Assembly: GCA_028706735.1 (NCBI GenBank)
Contig: JAQTVS010000016.1
Span: 1 to 17,872 of the forward strand
Direction of reading: 5' to 3'
Length of the DNA stretch: 17,872 nucleotides
Source of the DNA: Thiomonas sp.
GTDB lineage: Bacteria; Pseudomonadota; Gammaproteobacteria; Burkholderiales; Burkholderiaceae_C
Positions within the stretch are counted from its first letter, which is position 1. The number at the start of each line of letters is the position of its first letter. A model generated the notes under the pieces. The model was not told where the DNA came from. It saw only the letters and a list, made by a program, of their open reading frames with translations, and did not search any database. A program made the position numbers and the translations under genes. Positions 1 through 8,502 of this stretch are shown here, one piece after another.

Positions 1-515
1 TTCGGCACATCGATCCCATCGGCACCATCCTCGTCCCGCTCATCCTGTATTTCGCCACATCCGGCGCCTTTCTGTTCGGCTATGCCAAGCCGGTACCGGT
101 CAATTTCGGACGGCTGCGCAATCCCAAACGCGACATGATTTGGGTTGCACTCGCCGGCCCCGCATCCAATTTCTTCCAGGCCTTTCTCTGGGGATTGTTG
201 CTGGTCGGCCTGCATGCTTTCGCCGTCAATGAAGTCTATTTTTATGATGTCGCCCAGGCTGGCATTCTGGTCAATCTGGTGATGTTTGTGTTCAACCTCT
301 TTCCCCTGCCGCCGCTCGACGGCGGGCGCATTCTGGTGGGCCTGCTGCCGGTGCGGCAAGCCATCGCCGTGTCGCGCGTCGAACCTTACGGCTTTTTCAT
401 CGTGATGGCGCTGGTGCTCACCGGCATCGTCACCACCTTCTGGCTCAGCCCCTTGATGGCCGTGTCCATGCAAGTGCTCAGAGTGCTGCTCAGCCCGTTC
501 CAGATGCTGCTCTGA
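1..515 (+). CDS. Site-2 protease family (M50) membrane metalloprotease, 5' end outside window
   Basis: The frame is open from the first bases of the window and ends at 515, giving about 171 C-terminal residues. The segment is strongly hydrophobic and contains two hallmarks of the M50 site-2 protease family. These are the ALAGPASN segment after an NPKRDM lead, and NLFPLPPLDGGR, whose Asp is the third zinc ligand in this family. The HExxH zinc site must lie upstream of the window. Members cleave within the membrane. The small group found next to trpS in Burkholderiales has, as far as I know, no defined substrate. The stop is 37 bp before trpS on the same strand, so co-transcription is likely. 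An internal ATG at 135 is not the start, because conserved family sequence precedes it. The family call is firm and the substrate unknown. Confidence 0.88.
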   Translation, partial: RHIDPIGTILVPLILYFATSGAFLFGYAKPVPVNFGRLRNPKRDMIWVALAGPASNFFQAFLWGLLLVGLHAFAVNEVYFYDVAQAGILVNLVMFVFNLFPLPPLDGGRILVGLLPVRQAIAVSRVEPYGFFIVMALVLTGIVTTFWLSPLMAVSMQVLRVLLSPFQMLL

Positions 516-552
516 AGCCGTCAACGCCACTCCCCGCAACCACCATCCCGAC

Positions 553-1782
553 ATGACTTCCCCAGAACAAACCCCCGATTTGCAGCCAGCGGACGACCGG
601 GTGCTTTCCGGCATGCGCCCCACCGGCGCCCTGCATCTAGGGCACTACCACGGCGCGCTGAAAAACTGGGTGCAACTTCAGAACACAAATGCCTGCTATT
701 TTTTCGTCGCCGACTGGCATGCCCTGACCACCCACTACGAGACACCGGAAACCATCTCGGCGCATACCACCGAGATGGTCATCGACTGGCTGGCAGCCGG
801 CGTCGATCCCTCTAAGGCCACGCTTTTTGTGCAAAGCCGTGTGATCGAACATGCGGAATTGTTCCTGCTGCTCGGCATGGGAACCCCGCTGTCCTGGCTG
901 GAGCGCGTCCCCACCTACAAAGACCAGATCGCCAACCTGAAAGACAAGGACCTGACGACGTATGGCTTTCTCGGCTACCCCCTGTTGCAGGCGGCGGACA
1001 TCCTCATCTACCTGGCGCGCTATGTGCCGGTCGGCGCCGACCAGATTCCGCACATCGAAATGAGCCGGGAAATTGCGCGGCGCTTCAACAACCTCTACGG
1101 CAAAGATCCGCTGATCGAGGCACAAGCGCGCGCCGCGGCGGCCAAATTGCCCGACGGCATACGCGAGCAACTCGTGGCGCTGCGCCGCTCCGCCGATCAG
1201 GACGGGTTGACTGATGCGCGCGAACAAGCCCGCGAGTTGATCGCCGCAAGCAAACTGTCACGCGCAGAAAAAGACGCGCTTCGAGCCCAACTCAGTGGGG
1301 GGCGACGACAAATCCTGCGTGAACCCGAAGCCCTACTCACCCCCGATTCCAAACTTCCCGGGCTGGATGGCCGCAAGATGTCCAAGAGCTACGGCAACTC
1401 CATCGCCATCCGCGAAGACCGCGCCAGCGTGGAGCAAAAGGTCAAACGCATGCCCACCGATCCGGCACGGGTGAAACGCACCGATCCTGGCAATCCGGAA
1501 CGCTGCCCCGTCTGGCAGTTTCATCTGGCCTACACCGACGAGGCCACCCACGATTGGGTGCAGCGCGGCTGCACCACGGCCGGAATCGGCTGCCTGGAGT
1601 GCAAGCAGCCTGTGATCGACGCCATCCTGCACGAGCAACAACCCATGCTCGAACGCGCGCAACCGTATATCGACAACCCCGCGCTGGTCCACGACATTCT
1701 TGCTGAAGGCTGCGACAGGGCCCGGGTGACAGCACAGAACACCATGCGCGCAGTGCGCGAGGCAATGGGCCTCAAACTCTAA
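553..1782 (+). CDS. trpS: Tryptophan--tRNA ligase with probable iron-sulfur Cys motif
   Basis: This class I aminoacyl-tRNA synthetase charges tRNA-Trp in the cytoplasm. The HIGH-type motif is HLGH at residues 28-31 and the KMSKS loop is at 275-279, preceded by GLDGR. At 409 residues it is longer than the roughly 330-residue E. coli enzyme. The extra length is largely a charged, probably helical insertion at about 185-260, ahead of the KMSKS loop. Four cysteines at 318, 340, 347 and 350 form C-x21-C-x6-C-x2-C. This closely resembles the [4Fe-4S]-binding motif described for Thermotoga maritima TrpRS (C-x22-C-x6-C-x2-C). The ATG at 553 fits the family start, though no strong ribosome-binding site is visible. 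The gene follows the site-2 protease gene closely and converges on the dedA-family gene with a 9-bp gap. Function is certain; the cluster is inferred from spacing. Confidence 0.97.
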   Translation: MTSPEQTPDLQPADDRVLSGMRPTGALHLGHYHGALKNWVQLQNTNACYFFVADWHALTTHYETPETISAHTTEMVIDWLAAGVDPSKATLFVQSRVIEHAELFLLLGMGTPLSWLERVPTYKDQIANLKDKDLTTYGFLGYPLLQAADILIYLARYVPVGADQIPHIEMSREIARRFNNLYGKDPLIEAQARAAAAKLPDGIREQLVALRRSADQDGLTDAREQARELIAASKLSRAEKDALRAQLSGGRRQILREPEALLTPDSKLPGLDGRKMSKSYGNSIAIREDRASVEQKVKRMPTDPARVKRTDPGNPERCPVWQFHLAYTDEATHDWVQRGCTTAGIGCLECKQPVIDAILHEQQPMLERAQPYIDNPALVHDILAEGCDRARVTAQNTMRAVREAMGLKL

Positions 1783-1791
1783 GGCATGGTT

Positions 1792-2340
1792 CTAACGGCG
1801 CAGCAAACGCCGGATCAGCCACGCCAAGACGCCCCCCGCCAGAACGATCGCGAGCAGAATTTCTTCACCCATTTGCAGGCGGCCGGCCACCTGGGCGATG
1901 CCCGCGCCAAAAAACCAGCCCATTGCAGTGATCAGCGGCGCCCACAACGCAGCGCCGATCGCGTTGAACACGACAAAGCGCCACGGCGCGACACCGGCCA
2001 TGCCAATCAACACCGGCCCAGCGATGCGCATGCCGTACAAAAAACGCACGCTGATGATCGCCCAGGGCGCATTGCGTTCAAGCATCGATTGAACGCGCGG
2101 CAAATGCGCCTGCAGCCGCGGGAATCTGTCCAGCAACTGCGGGCCGAAATAGCGCCCCAGAAAGAAGAACAGTTGATCACCCAGGGTCGCCGCAATGGCG
2201 GCCACTGCCGCCACCAGAGGCCATTGCAGCCAGCCGCGCTGCGCGCCGTAGCCGGCAAACAGCAGCACCGTCTCTCCCTCAGCAAATGCGCCGAGTGCAA
2301 CCGCGGCGTAGCCATATTGCCGGATGAAGTCTTCGATCAT
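1792..2340 (-). CDS. DedA family (VTT domain) inner-membrane protein
   Basis: The product is about 182 residues, largely hydrophobic. It has the DedA/VTT pattern: an N-terminal GAFAEGETVLLFAG segment, a GDQLFFFLGRYFG segment, the basic FLYGMRIAGPVLIGMAGV motif with its conserved Arg, and C-terminal helices ending in basic residues. DedA proteins are inner-membrane proteins linked to lipid-carrier recycling and membrane homeostasis. The substrate of this member is unknown. I chose the ATG at 2338-2340 because AGGA lies 10 nt upstream. A longer form from the ATG at 2371-2373 (193 residues) would begin right against the T-run of the cold-shock gene terminator and has no ribosome-binding site. 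It converges with trpS. Family call good, start moderately sure. Confidence 0.9.
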   Translation of the reverse strand: MIEDFIRQYGYAAVALGAFAEGETVLLFAGYGAQRGWLQWPLVAAVAAIAATLGDQLFFFLGRYFGPQLLDRFPRLQAHLPRVQSMLERNAPWAIISVRFLYGMRIAGPVLIGMAGVAPWRFVVFNAIGAALWAPLITAMGWFFGAGIAQVAGRLQMGEEILLAIVLAGGVLAWLIRRLLRR

Positions 2341-2376
2341 CAGTGGGAAGTCCTGAATGCCGGAGTCGGCCATCCA

Positions 2377-2402
2377 TAAAAAAACCGGCCAGCGGCCGGT
2401 TG
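2377..2402 (-). terminator. Rho-independent terminator of the cold-shock gene
   Basis: On the minus strand a GC-rich hairpin (AACCGGCC, short loop, GGCCGGTT) is followed directly by a run of T. It lies about 45 nt after the cold-shock stop codon and in the correct orientation. It ends just before the dedA-family gene, so the two are probably separate transcripts or joined only by read-through. Confidence 0.85.
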
Positions 2403-2447
2403 ATTTTGCAGCAACTCAGCCGTTGGCCAAGCGCCGCAAGCACGCCA

Positions 2448-2651
2448 TTACAGCGGGCGAATGGCGGAAGCCTGGGGACCCTTGGGGCCAGCCTTCACGG
2501 TGAATTCAACGCGCTGGTTTTCCTGCAGAGTGCGGAAACCTTTGGATTGAATTTCAGAAAAATGCGCGAACAGATCTTCGCCGCCTTCATCGGGCTTGAT
2601 GAAGCCGAAGCCCTTGGACTCGTTAAACCATTTCACAGTACCGGTAGCCAT
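2448..2651 (-). CDS. Cold-shock domain protein (CspA family)
   Basis: This is a single 67-residue cold-shock domain, the usual length for the family. It binds single-stranded RNA or DNA through RNP1 (KGFGFI, about residues 13-18) and RNP2 (DLFAHF, about 26-31). It opens with the standard [18 protein letters not shown] start. Such proteins act as RNA chaperones in the cytoplasm; cold inducibility of this copy is not shown by the sequence. AAAGG lies upstream of the ATG. An AT-rich leader precedes it, and a possible -10 (TATAGT on the minus strand, 2779-2784) would give a leader of roughly 120 nt. A long leader is usual for regulated csp genes. The gene is divergent from ribF. I cannot tell which csp paralogue it is. 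Confidence 0.96.
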   Translation of the reverse strand: MATGTVKWFNESKGFGFIKPDEGGEDLFAHFSEIQSKGFRTLQENQRVEFTVKAGPKGPQASAIRPL

Positions 2652-3031
2652 GAATCAACCTTTAAAGAAAAAATAGAAAAGTGCAAATCTTCAACAAGCC
2701 CGGAAAATCACGACTGTGAAACCGTTACAAGCCAACCGATGAGAACAAAGGACAGGCTCTTGTTTCGACTGCGCTTCAACTATACATGCAAAAAACCGGC
2801 TCGCGCGACAAATCCGCGCAGCGAGGAAACGCTGCGTAATCAGACAGGCGGTGTCGTGTTCTATTGCAGGGACAATGAAGGCCTGAAATGGCCGCGCGCC
2901 TGGAATCTGGCGGATGCTGCATCGCCAATACGGTGCATTCACGGTGCATTCCGCCCACTCTCTCCGCCCACCTCTGATGCTGCGGATTTCTTCCAAATAA
3001 CATCAATAACACACAACATCTAATTGTTTTT
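2652..3031. promoter_or_regulatory. Divergent intergenic region between cspA-type gene and ribF
   Basis: This 380-base gap has no credible gene. The left third is the AT-rich leader of the cold-shock gene. A possible minus-strand -10 (TATAGT, 2779-2784) is visible, but no good -35 at 17-18 bp. The right part contains a perfect tandem duplication of the 11-mer ACGGTGCATTC at 2930-2951. The final 50 bases before ribF are AT-rich and probably hold its promoter, but I cannot define boxes or a ribosome-binding site. The frames that cross the region have no family resemblance. Confidence 0.5.
2930..2951. repeat. Tandem 11-bp direct repeat upstream of ribF
   Basis: Two perfect, abutting copies of ACGGTGCATTC lie at 2930-2940 and 2941-2951, about 80 bp before the ribF start. 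The period is about one DNA helical turn, which would place two protein-binding sites on the same face. Function is unknown; a chance slippage duplication is also possible. Confidence 0.6.
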
Positions 3032-4003
3032 ATGAGAGTTTTTAGAGGTCTTCATCATAAGGCGCTCGCACTGCAAGCTGCCTTGACCATCGGCAACTTC
3101 GACGGGATGCACCGTGGTCATCAAGCCATGATGCAGCATTTGGTGCAGAACGCCAAAGCACGCGGCCTGACGCCAACCGTGCTCACATTTGAGCCACACC
3201 CACGTGATTTTTTTGCAACACTCACAGGGCATCCAGATCAGGCGCCAGCACATATTTCCACGTTGCGAGACAAGTTGTGCGCGCTGCGTGATGTCGGCAT
3301 TGAGCAGGTTGTGGTGCTGCGTTTTGATCAGCGCATCGCCGCACTTTCCCCGGAGGAATTCGTTGACCGCATCGTGCTGCGCGGCATCAGGGCACAGTTT
3401 GTTCTTGTTGGGGATGATTTCCGCTTCGGCGCCAGGCGTGCCGGCGACTTTGCCCAGTTCCAGGCATTGATGCAGGCCTCTGGCGGCGAGGCCCGGCAAA
3501 TGCCAGCGATCACTGAAACGACGTTGCGCATTTCAAGTTCGGCGGTCAGGCAGGCGCTCCAAGCAGGGGATATGGGCACAGCGCAAATCTTGCTGGGACG
3601 TCCCTACAGGATTTCTGGCCACGTTCTGCACGGTGCAAAGTTGGGGCGGCAACTCGGGTTCCCCACACTGAATCTACGGTTCGACCGCGCCCGCCCGGCA
3701 CTTGCCGGAGTATTCGTTTCACGTGTGTTCGGTCTGGGCGATACCCCTCTGCCTGCAGTATCCAGTCTGGGCACACGACCTGCCGTGGAGGCAAACGGCC
3801 GCATCCTGCTCGAAACCCATGTGTTCGATTGGAGCGGAGATGCCTACGGTAAACTTGTCCAGGTGGAACTCCTGCACAAGCTGCGCGATGAGGCGCATTA
3901 CCCCGACCTTGCCCAACTGACCGCCGCCATCGAAAACGACGGCGTGCAGGCGCGCGCTTGGTTCGGTCAACTTGCCAGGCAAACGACGCGCGACCGAATT
4001 TGA
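3032..4003 (+). CDS. ribF: Bifunctional riboflavin kinase / FAD synthetase
   Basis: This enzyme phosphorylates riboflavin to FMN and then adenylates FMN to FAD in the cytoplasm. The N-terminal FMN adenylyltransferase domain (about residues 15-180) begins with GNFDGMHRGH at 21-30, the nucleotidyltransferase HxGH motif. It continues with TFEPHPRDFF and the ISSSAVRQAL segment. The C-terminal riboflavin kinase domain starts near residue 188 with GRPYRISGHVLHG and has the GFPTLNL form of the kinase motif. At 323 residues it is near the usual family length of about 310. The ATG at 3032 has no obvious ribosome-binding site. No later in-frame start keeps the adenylyltransferase motif in full. It stands upstream of ileS and lspA, a common proteobacterial order. 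Confidence 0.97.
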   Translation: MRVFRGLHHKALALQAALTIGNFDGMHRGHQAMMQHLVQNAKARGLTPTVLTFEPHPRDFFATLTGHPDQAPAHISTLRDKLCALRDVGIEQVVVLRFDQRIAALSPEEFVDRIVLRGIRAQFVLVGDDFRFGARRAGDFAQFQALMQASGGEARQMPAITETTLRISSSAVRQALQAGDMGTAQILLGRPYRISGHVLHGAKLGRQLGFPTLNLRFDRARPALAGVFVSRVFGLGDTPLPAVSSLGTRPAVEANGRILLETHVFDWSGDAYGKLVQVELLHKLRDEAHYPDLAQLTAAIENDGVQARAWFGQLARQTTRDRI

Positions 4004-4124
4004 CGGCGCAATCCGCACTTGAGTCATGTCGCGCGACCTGTTGACGCGGCGCTCCCGCGGTTGATACGCCCCTTTTTTCCTGCTGGTGCAGTTTGTTCAA
4101 TGCGCCCGCCCTGCCCCGACTCCC

Positions 4125-7004
4125 ATGGATCACTCCGCCTCCTCTGCCGCAGATCAACCCGATTACCGCGCCACGCTGAATCTGCCGGACACCCCTTTCC
4201 CCATGCGCGGTGATTTGCCCAGGCGGGAGCCGCAGTGGATTCAGCAATGGAACGACAGCGGCATCTACCAGCGGCTGCGCGCGGCCCGCGTCGGCGCTCC
4301 AAAATTCGTGCTGCATGACGGCCCGCCTTATGCCAACGGCCAGATCCACATGGGGCACGCGGTCAACAAGATTTTGAAGGACATGATCGTCAAGGCGCGG
4401 CAGCTCGCTGGGTTTGACGCGGCTTACATTCCGGGCTGGGATTGCCACGGCCTGCCAATCGAGAACGCCATCGAAAAGCTGTATGGCCGTTGCCTGCCAC
4501 GCGACGAGATGCAGGCCAAGAGCCGGGCTTACGCCACGGCGCAAATTGCGCAGCAGAAAACCGACTTCCAGCGGCTCGGCGTTCTGGGCGATTGGGAGCA
4601 TCCCTATCGCACCATGGATTTCGTGAATGAGGCGGCGGAAATTCGGGCTTTCAAACGCGTGATCGAGCGCGGCTTCGTCTACCGCGGCCTCAAGCCGGTG
4701 TATTGGTGTTTTGACTGCGGCTCATCGCTGGCCGAATTTGAGATCGAGTACGCCGACAAAAAATCACAGACGCTCGACGTGGCTTTCGAGTCCAACGACC
4801 CTGCTGCGCTTGCCGCCGCGTTCGGGCTGCCCGCCTTGCCCGACCCAGCGAAGCACGCGTTCGCCGTCATCTGGACCACCACTGCCTGGACCCTCCCCGC
4901 GAACCAGGCGCTCAACCTGAACCCTGAACTCGACTACGCACTGGTGGATACGCCGCGCGGCTATCTGGTGCTGGCCGCGAGCCTGGTGGAAGACTGCCTG
5001 TCGCGCTATCAGCTCGAAGGTTCGGTCGTGGCCACCGTTGCGGGCAAGGTGCTCGGCGGTCTGGAATTCCGCCATCCCTTGTTCGAGGTCGATGCGGGCT
5101 ATCGCCGCCTGTCGCCGGTCTATCTGGCCGACTACGCGACCGCGGATGATGGCACCGGCATCGTCCACTCCTCGCCGGCTTACGGGGTGGACGACTTCAA
5201 CTCTTGCGTCGCGCATGGCATGGCCTACGAGGACATCCTCAACCCGGTGCAGGGTGACGGCAGCTACGCACTGGATTTCCCGCTGTTCGGCGGCCAAAAC
5301 ATCTGGAAAGCGGTGCCGCACATCATCGACACCCTGCGGCAAGCGGGCCGCCTGATGTCCACGCACACCATCACCCACAGCTATCCGCACTGCTGGCGGC
5401 ACAAGGCGCCGGTGATCTACCGCGCGGCCGCGCAGTGGTTCATCCGCATGGATGAGGGCGAAGGCGTGTTCACCAAAGACAAGGCGCCAAAAACGCTGCG
5501 GCAAATGGCGCTGGAAGCCATCGAGCACACCAGTTTCTATCCTGAAAACGGCAAGGCGCGCCTGCACGACATGATCGCCAACCGGCCTGACTGGTGCATC
5601 AGCCGGCAGCGCAGTTGGGGCGTGCCCATTCCGTTTTTTCTGCATCGCGACAGCGGCGAACTGCATCCGCGCACCATGGAGATTCTCGACATCGCTGCCG
5701 AGATGGTGGAACAAGGCGGCATCGAAGCCTGGAGCAAGGCCGAGGCCGCGGACATTCTGGCCCGCGTGGGTTGCGCCGCAGACGCCGCGCACTACAGCAA
5801 AAGCACCGACATTCTCGAAGTCTGGTTCGATTCGGGCACCACGCACACCACAGTGCTCAAAGGCAGCCATGCCGGCGCCGGCCATGCGCAGGGCCCTGAG
5901 GCCGATCTCTATCTGGAGGGCCATGACCAGCATCGCGGCTGGTTCCACTCCTCGCTGCTCACCGCCTGCGCCATGTACGGCCGCGCGCCCTACAAGGGTC
6001 TGCTGACACACGGCTTCACCGTGGACAGCCAGGGCCGCAAGATGAGCAAGTCACTCGGCAACGGCGTCGATCCGCAGAAGACCAGCGAAAAGTTGGGGGC
6101 GGAAATCATCCGGCTCTGGGTGGCCGCGTCCGACTATTCCGGCGACATCGCCGGTGATGACAAAATCCTCGCCCGCGTGGTCGACGGCTATCGCCGCATC
6201 CGCAACACCCTGCGCTTCCTGCTCGCCAACACCAGTGACTTCAATCCGGCAACCGACGCCGTGCCGCCTCAGCAGATGTTCGAGCTCGATCGCTGGGCGC
6301 TGGCGCACGCGCAAGATCTGCAAGCAGTCATTCTGGCGCACTACGACAAGTATGAATTCCACCCGGTCGTCGCCAAACTGCAGGTGTACTGCTCGGAAGA
6401 CCTGGGCGCGTTTTACCTTGATGTGCTCAAAGACCGTCTCTACACCACGGCGCCTGGCAGCCTGGCGCGCCGCAGCGCACAAACCGCCTTATGGCACATC
6501 ACCCAGGCAATGCTGCGCTGGATGGCACCCTTCCTGAGCTTCACCGCCGAAGAAGTCTGGTCACTCATCGGCAATAGTGAGAGCATTTTCGTCGAGACTT
6601 ACTGGCAGTGGCCGCAGCAGGCCGACAGCGCCGTGCTGCTGGAGCAATGGGCGCGCATCCGCGCCGTGCGTGACGCAACCAACAAGGAAATCGAGGCGCT
6701 GCGGGCGCAAGGCAGGATTGGCGCCTCGCTGCAGGCCGAGGTGGACCTGTATGCACCTCCCGCCGAGCACGCCCTGCTGTCCCGGCTGGGAGACGATCTG
6801 CGCTTCGTGCTCATCACCTCCCGCGCCACCCTGCACCCGGCGGCAGGCGACTTGCGCATCGAAGTCAGCCCCACTGCGCACACCAAATGCGAGCGCTGCT
6901 GGCACTGGCGCGAAGATGTCAATGCCGACCCGGTCCATCCCGGCTTGTGCGGGCGCTGCGTGAGCAACCTCTTTGGTGCGGGAGAGCCGCGCCAATTCGC
7001 CTGA
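4125..7004 (+). CDS. ileS: Isoleucine--tRNA ligase
   Basis: This is a complete bacterial-type class Ia IleRS of 959 residues. It charges tRNA-Ile and edits mischarged valine. The HIGH motif is HMGH at 75-78 within [16 protein letters not shown]. The CP1 editing domain lies roughly at 200-400 ([31 protein letters not shown]). The KMSKS loop is at 639-643. A C-terminal zinc site has four cysteines at 922, 925, 942 and 945 (CERC and CGRC). I chose ATG 4125 because MDHSASSA leads into the conserved [12 protein letters not shown] region. A GTG at 4086 would add 13 residues with no ribosome-binding site. It lies 121 bp after ribF and 12 bp before lspA. LspA is the target of globomycin; no resistance change is implied here. 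Very sure of function, less sure of the start. Confidence 0.97.
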   Translation: MDHSASSAADQPDYRATLNLPDTPFPMRGDLPRREPQWIQQWNDSGIYQRLRAARVGAPKFVLHDGPPYANGQIHMGHAVNKILKDMIVKARQLAGFDAAYIPGWDCHGLPIENAIEKLYGRCLPRDEMQAKSRAYATAQIAQQKTDFQRLGVLGDWEHPYRTMDFVNEAAEIRAFKRVIERGFVYRGLKPVYWCFDCGSSLAEFEIEYADKKSQTLDVAFESNDPAALAAAFGLPALPDPAKHAFAVIWTTTAWTLPANQALNLNPELDYALVDTPRGYLVLAASLVEDCLSRYQLEGSVVATVAGKVLGGLEFRHPLFEVDAGYRRLSPVYLADYATADDGTGIVHSSPAYGVDDFNSCVAHGMAYEDILNPVQGDGSYALDFPLFGGQNIWKAVPHIIDTLRQAGRLMSTHTITHSYPHCWRHKAPVIYRAAAQWFIRMDEGEGVFTKDKAPKTLRQMALEAIEHTSFYPENGKARLHDMIANRPDWCISRQRSWGVPIPFFLHRDSGELHPRTMEILDIAAEMVEQGGIEAWSKAEAADILARVGCAADAAHYSKSTDILEVWFDSGTTHTTVLKGSHAGAGHAQGPEADLYLEGHDQHRGWFHSSLLTACAMYGRAPYKGLLTHGFTVDSQGRKMSKSLGNGVDPQKTSEKLGAEIIRLWVAASDYSGDIAGDDKILARVVDGYRRIRNTLRFLLANTSDFNPATDAVPPQQMFELDRWALAHAQDLQAVILAHYDKYEFHPVVAKLQVYCSEDLGAFYLDVLKDRLYTTAPGSLARRSAQTALWHITQAMLRWMAPFLSFTAEEVWSLIGNSESIFVETYWQWPQQADSAVLLEQWARIRAVRDATNKEIEALRAQGRIGASLQAEVDLYAPPAEHALLSRLGDDLRFVLITSRATLHPAAGDLRIEVSPTAHTKCERCWHWREDVNADPVHPGLCGRCVSNLFGAGEPRQFA

Positions 7005-7016
7005 GCACCGCCCCCC

Positions 7017-7544
7017 ATGCCCTCCGCACTGTCTCACAGCACCTTCTCCACCCGCCGCGCCCGCGTTTGGCCCTGGCTGCTGGTGTCACTCGTCATCATT
7101 CTGGCCGACCAGTTCAGCAAATGGCTGATCCGTCAAGACATGCCGCTCGACAGCAGCCGCCCGATCACCAGCTTTTTCAATCTGATCTACATTCACAACC
7201 CGGGCGCAGCGTTCTCGTTTCTCGCCAGCCAACCAGGTTGGCAGCGTTGGTTTTTCACCGCGCTCAGTTTGGCCGCGTCGGCACTCATCCTCTGGCTGCT
7301 GTTCCGCAACCGGGGAAAGCCGCTGTTCAGCCTCGCGCTGGCATTTATTCTGGGTGGGGCACTGGGCAATGTGATTGACCGTGTGCTTTGGGGCAAGGTG
7401 ACCGACTTCCTCGATTTCTACATCACCCTGAACGGCCAGCAGTGGCACTGGCCCGCGTTCAACCTGGCCGATTCGGCCATCTTCATCGGCGCTGCATTGC
7501 TGATTCTGGATGAACTACGCCGCACACGGGGGCGGCAGTCGTAA
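7017..7544 (+). CDS. lspA: Lipoprotein signal peptidase (signal peptidase II)
   Basis: The 175-residue product is an inner-membrane aspartyl protease that removes the signal peptide from diacylglyceryl-modified prolipoproteins. Four hydrophobic segments are visible, and the family signatures are present. These are LADQFSKWL near the start, IHNPGAAFSFL in the middle, GNVIDRV with catalytic Asp 121, and PAFNLADSAIF with catalytic Asp 152. The spacing between the two aspartates is somewhat stretched by a NGQQWHW insertion before the second motif. The gene begins 12 bp after ileS and is almost surely in the same transcript. Start at ATG 7017; no clear ribosome-binding site. Confidence 0.97.
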   Translation: MPSALSHSTFSTRRARVWPWLLVSLVIILADQFSKWLIRQDMPLDSSRPITSFFNLIYIHNPGAAFSFLASQPGWQRWFFTALSLAASALILWLLFRNRGKPLFSLALAFILGGALGNVIDRVLWGKVTDFLDFYITLNGQQWHWPAFNLADSAIFIGAALLILDELRRTRGRQS

Positions 7545-7686
7545 TGCTTTGTGCATTGCTTTATTGAGATATCACGATAAAGCCCCCGTGGTATCCCGGG
7601 TTGTGCGACGCTTTGCCGCACCCTAGCCTTCGTCTCTGATGGACGGCCCAAAGCAGGCCATCCACTTCATGGAGGAGAACCCGGAT

Positions 7687-8493
7687 ATGACGCCCGAAGA
7701 AGCGCAGCATCACCCATTGGCTGCTGAAACCCGTACGCGGGTGAGCGTGTGCAGCCTGAGCTGGAATACCCCGTTTCGCTGGCTGGCCGCGGGCTGGCGC
7801 GATTTTTCACGCTGTCCTGTCGTCGGCCTGACCTATGGGTTGATCTTCGCTGCGTTGGGCTGGCTCCTGGCCTTGACGCTGGCCAGTACCCCTGAATACA
7901 CCCTGATGCTGGCCGCCGGGCTGCTGCTCGTCGGCCCCGCCTTGGCCATGGGCCTGATGGAAGCGAGCCGCCGCTGTGAGATCAACCTCAAGGCGCGGCT
8001 GAATTTCTGCATCCGTTGCTGGTGGCCGCACCGCGGAAGCGTGGCCATTTTTGCCGGGCTGCTCCTGGTCATCGAGTTGCTGTGGGGACGCACGGCGCTG
8101 GTGGTGTTTGCGTTGTTTTTCGATGCGGGCCTGCCAGAGACCGGCGGCGTGATGCGCCTGCTGCTCGACCCCGCCAATCTCACTTTCGTTCTGGCCTATC
8201 TAGGTGTTGCTCTACTGTTTGGCGGCCTCGTGTTCGCCATCAGCGTGGTGTCGATTCCGATGATGCTCGACCGCCCGGTGGACGCCATCACCGCCGCACT
8301 GACCAGCTTGCGCGTCTGCATGGAGCATCCGGTGGCGATGGTCTGCTGGGCGGCGTTGATCGGCTTGGTCAGCCTGCTGGCCATGCTGCCCTTTGGCCTG
8401 GGCTGGATCATCGTGCTGCCGGTGATCGGACACGCGAGCTGGCATGCCTATCGCGGCGTGGTCTGCCCCAGCCTGCAGCAGCCCGCCGCCTGA
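7687..8493 (+). CDS. DUF2189-type multi-pass membrane protein
   Basis: The product is 268 residues with about six hydrophobic segments, for example LTYGLIFAALGWLLALTLA and TLMLAAGLLLVGPALAMGLM. The pattern of a short polar N-terminus, a W-rich pre-membrane segment (WLAAGWRDFSRCP), GLMEASRR after the second helix, and a closing IIVLPVIGHASWHAYR fits the DUF2189 family. These are inner-membrane proteins of unknown function common in alpha- and betaproteobacteria. I chose ATG 7687 because a strong GGAGGAG lies 9 nt before it. An upstream in-frame ATG at 7639 lacks such a site. The gene follows lspA by about 140 bp and converges with prfC with a gap of 9 bp. The family assignment is from memory of the pattern. 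Confidence 0.82.
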   Translation: MTPEEAQHHPLAAETRTRVSVCSLSWNTPFRWLAAGWRDFSRCPVVGLTYGLIFAALGWLLALTLASTPEYTLMLAAGLLLVGPALAMGLMEASRRCEINLKARLNFCIRCWWPHRGSVAIFAGLLLVIELLWGRTALVVFALFFDAGLPETGGVMRLLLDPANLTFVLAYLGVALLFGGLVFAISVVSIPMMLDRPVDAITAALTSLRVCMEHPVAMVCWAALIGLVSLLAMLPFGLGWIIVLPVIGHASWHAYRGVVCPSLQQPAA

Positions 8494-8502
8494 CGATTTT
8501 TT

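Noticed and set aside
1786..2379. A 197-codon plus-strand frame opposite the dedA-family gene
   Set aside because: It is polar low-complexity sequence (Gln, Arg, His) that mirrors a clear membrane protein on the other strand.
2343..3023. A 226-codon plus-strand frame across the cold-shock gene and its upstream region
   Set aside because: It runs antisense to a certain cold-shock gene and over its terminator and leader. It shows no family pattern and low-complexity mixed composition.
4764..6011. A 415-codon minus-strand frame within ileS
   Set aside because: It is a shadow of the GC-rich ileS codon pattern, with His/Arg/Gly/Val-rich sequence and no domain. The ileS frame is certain.
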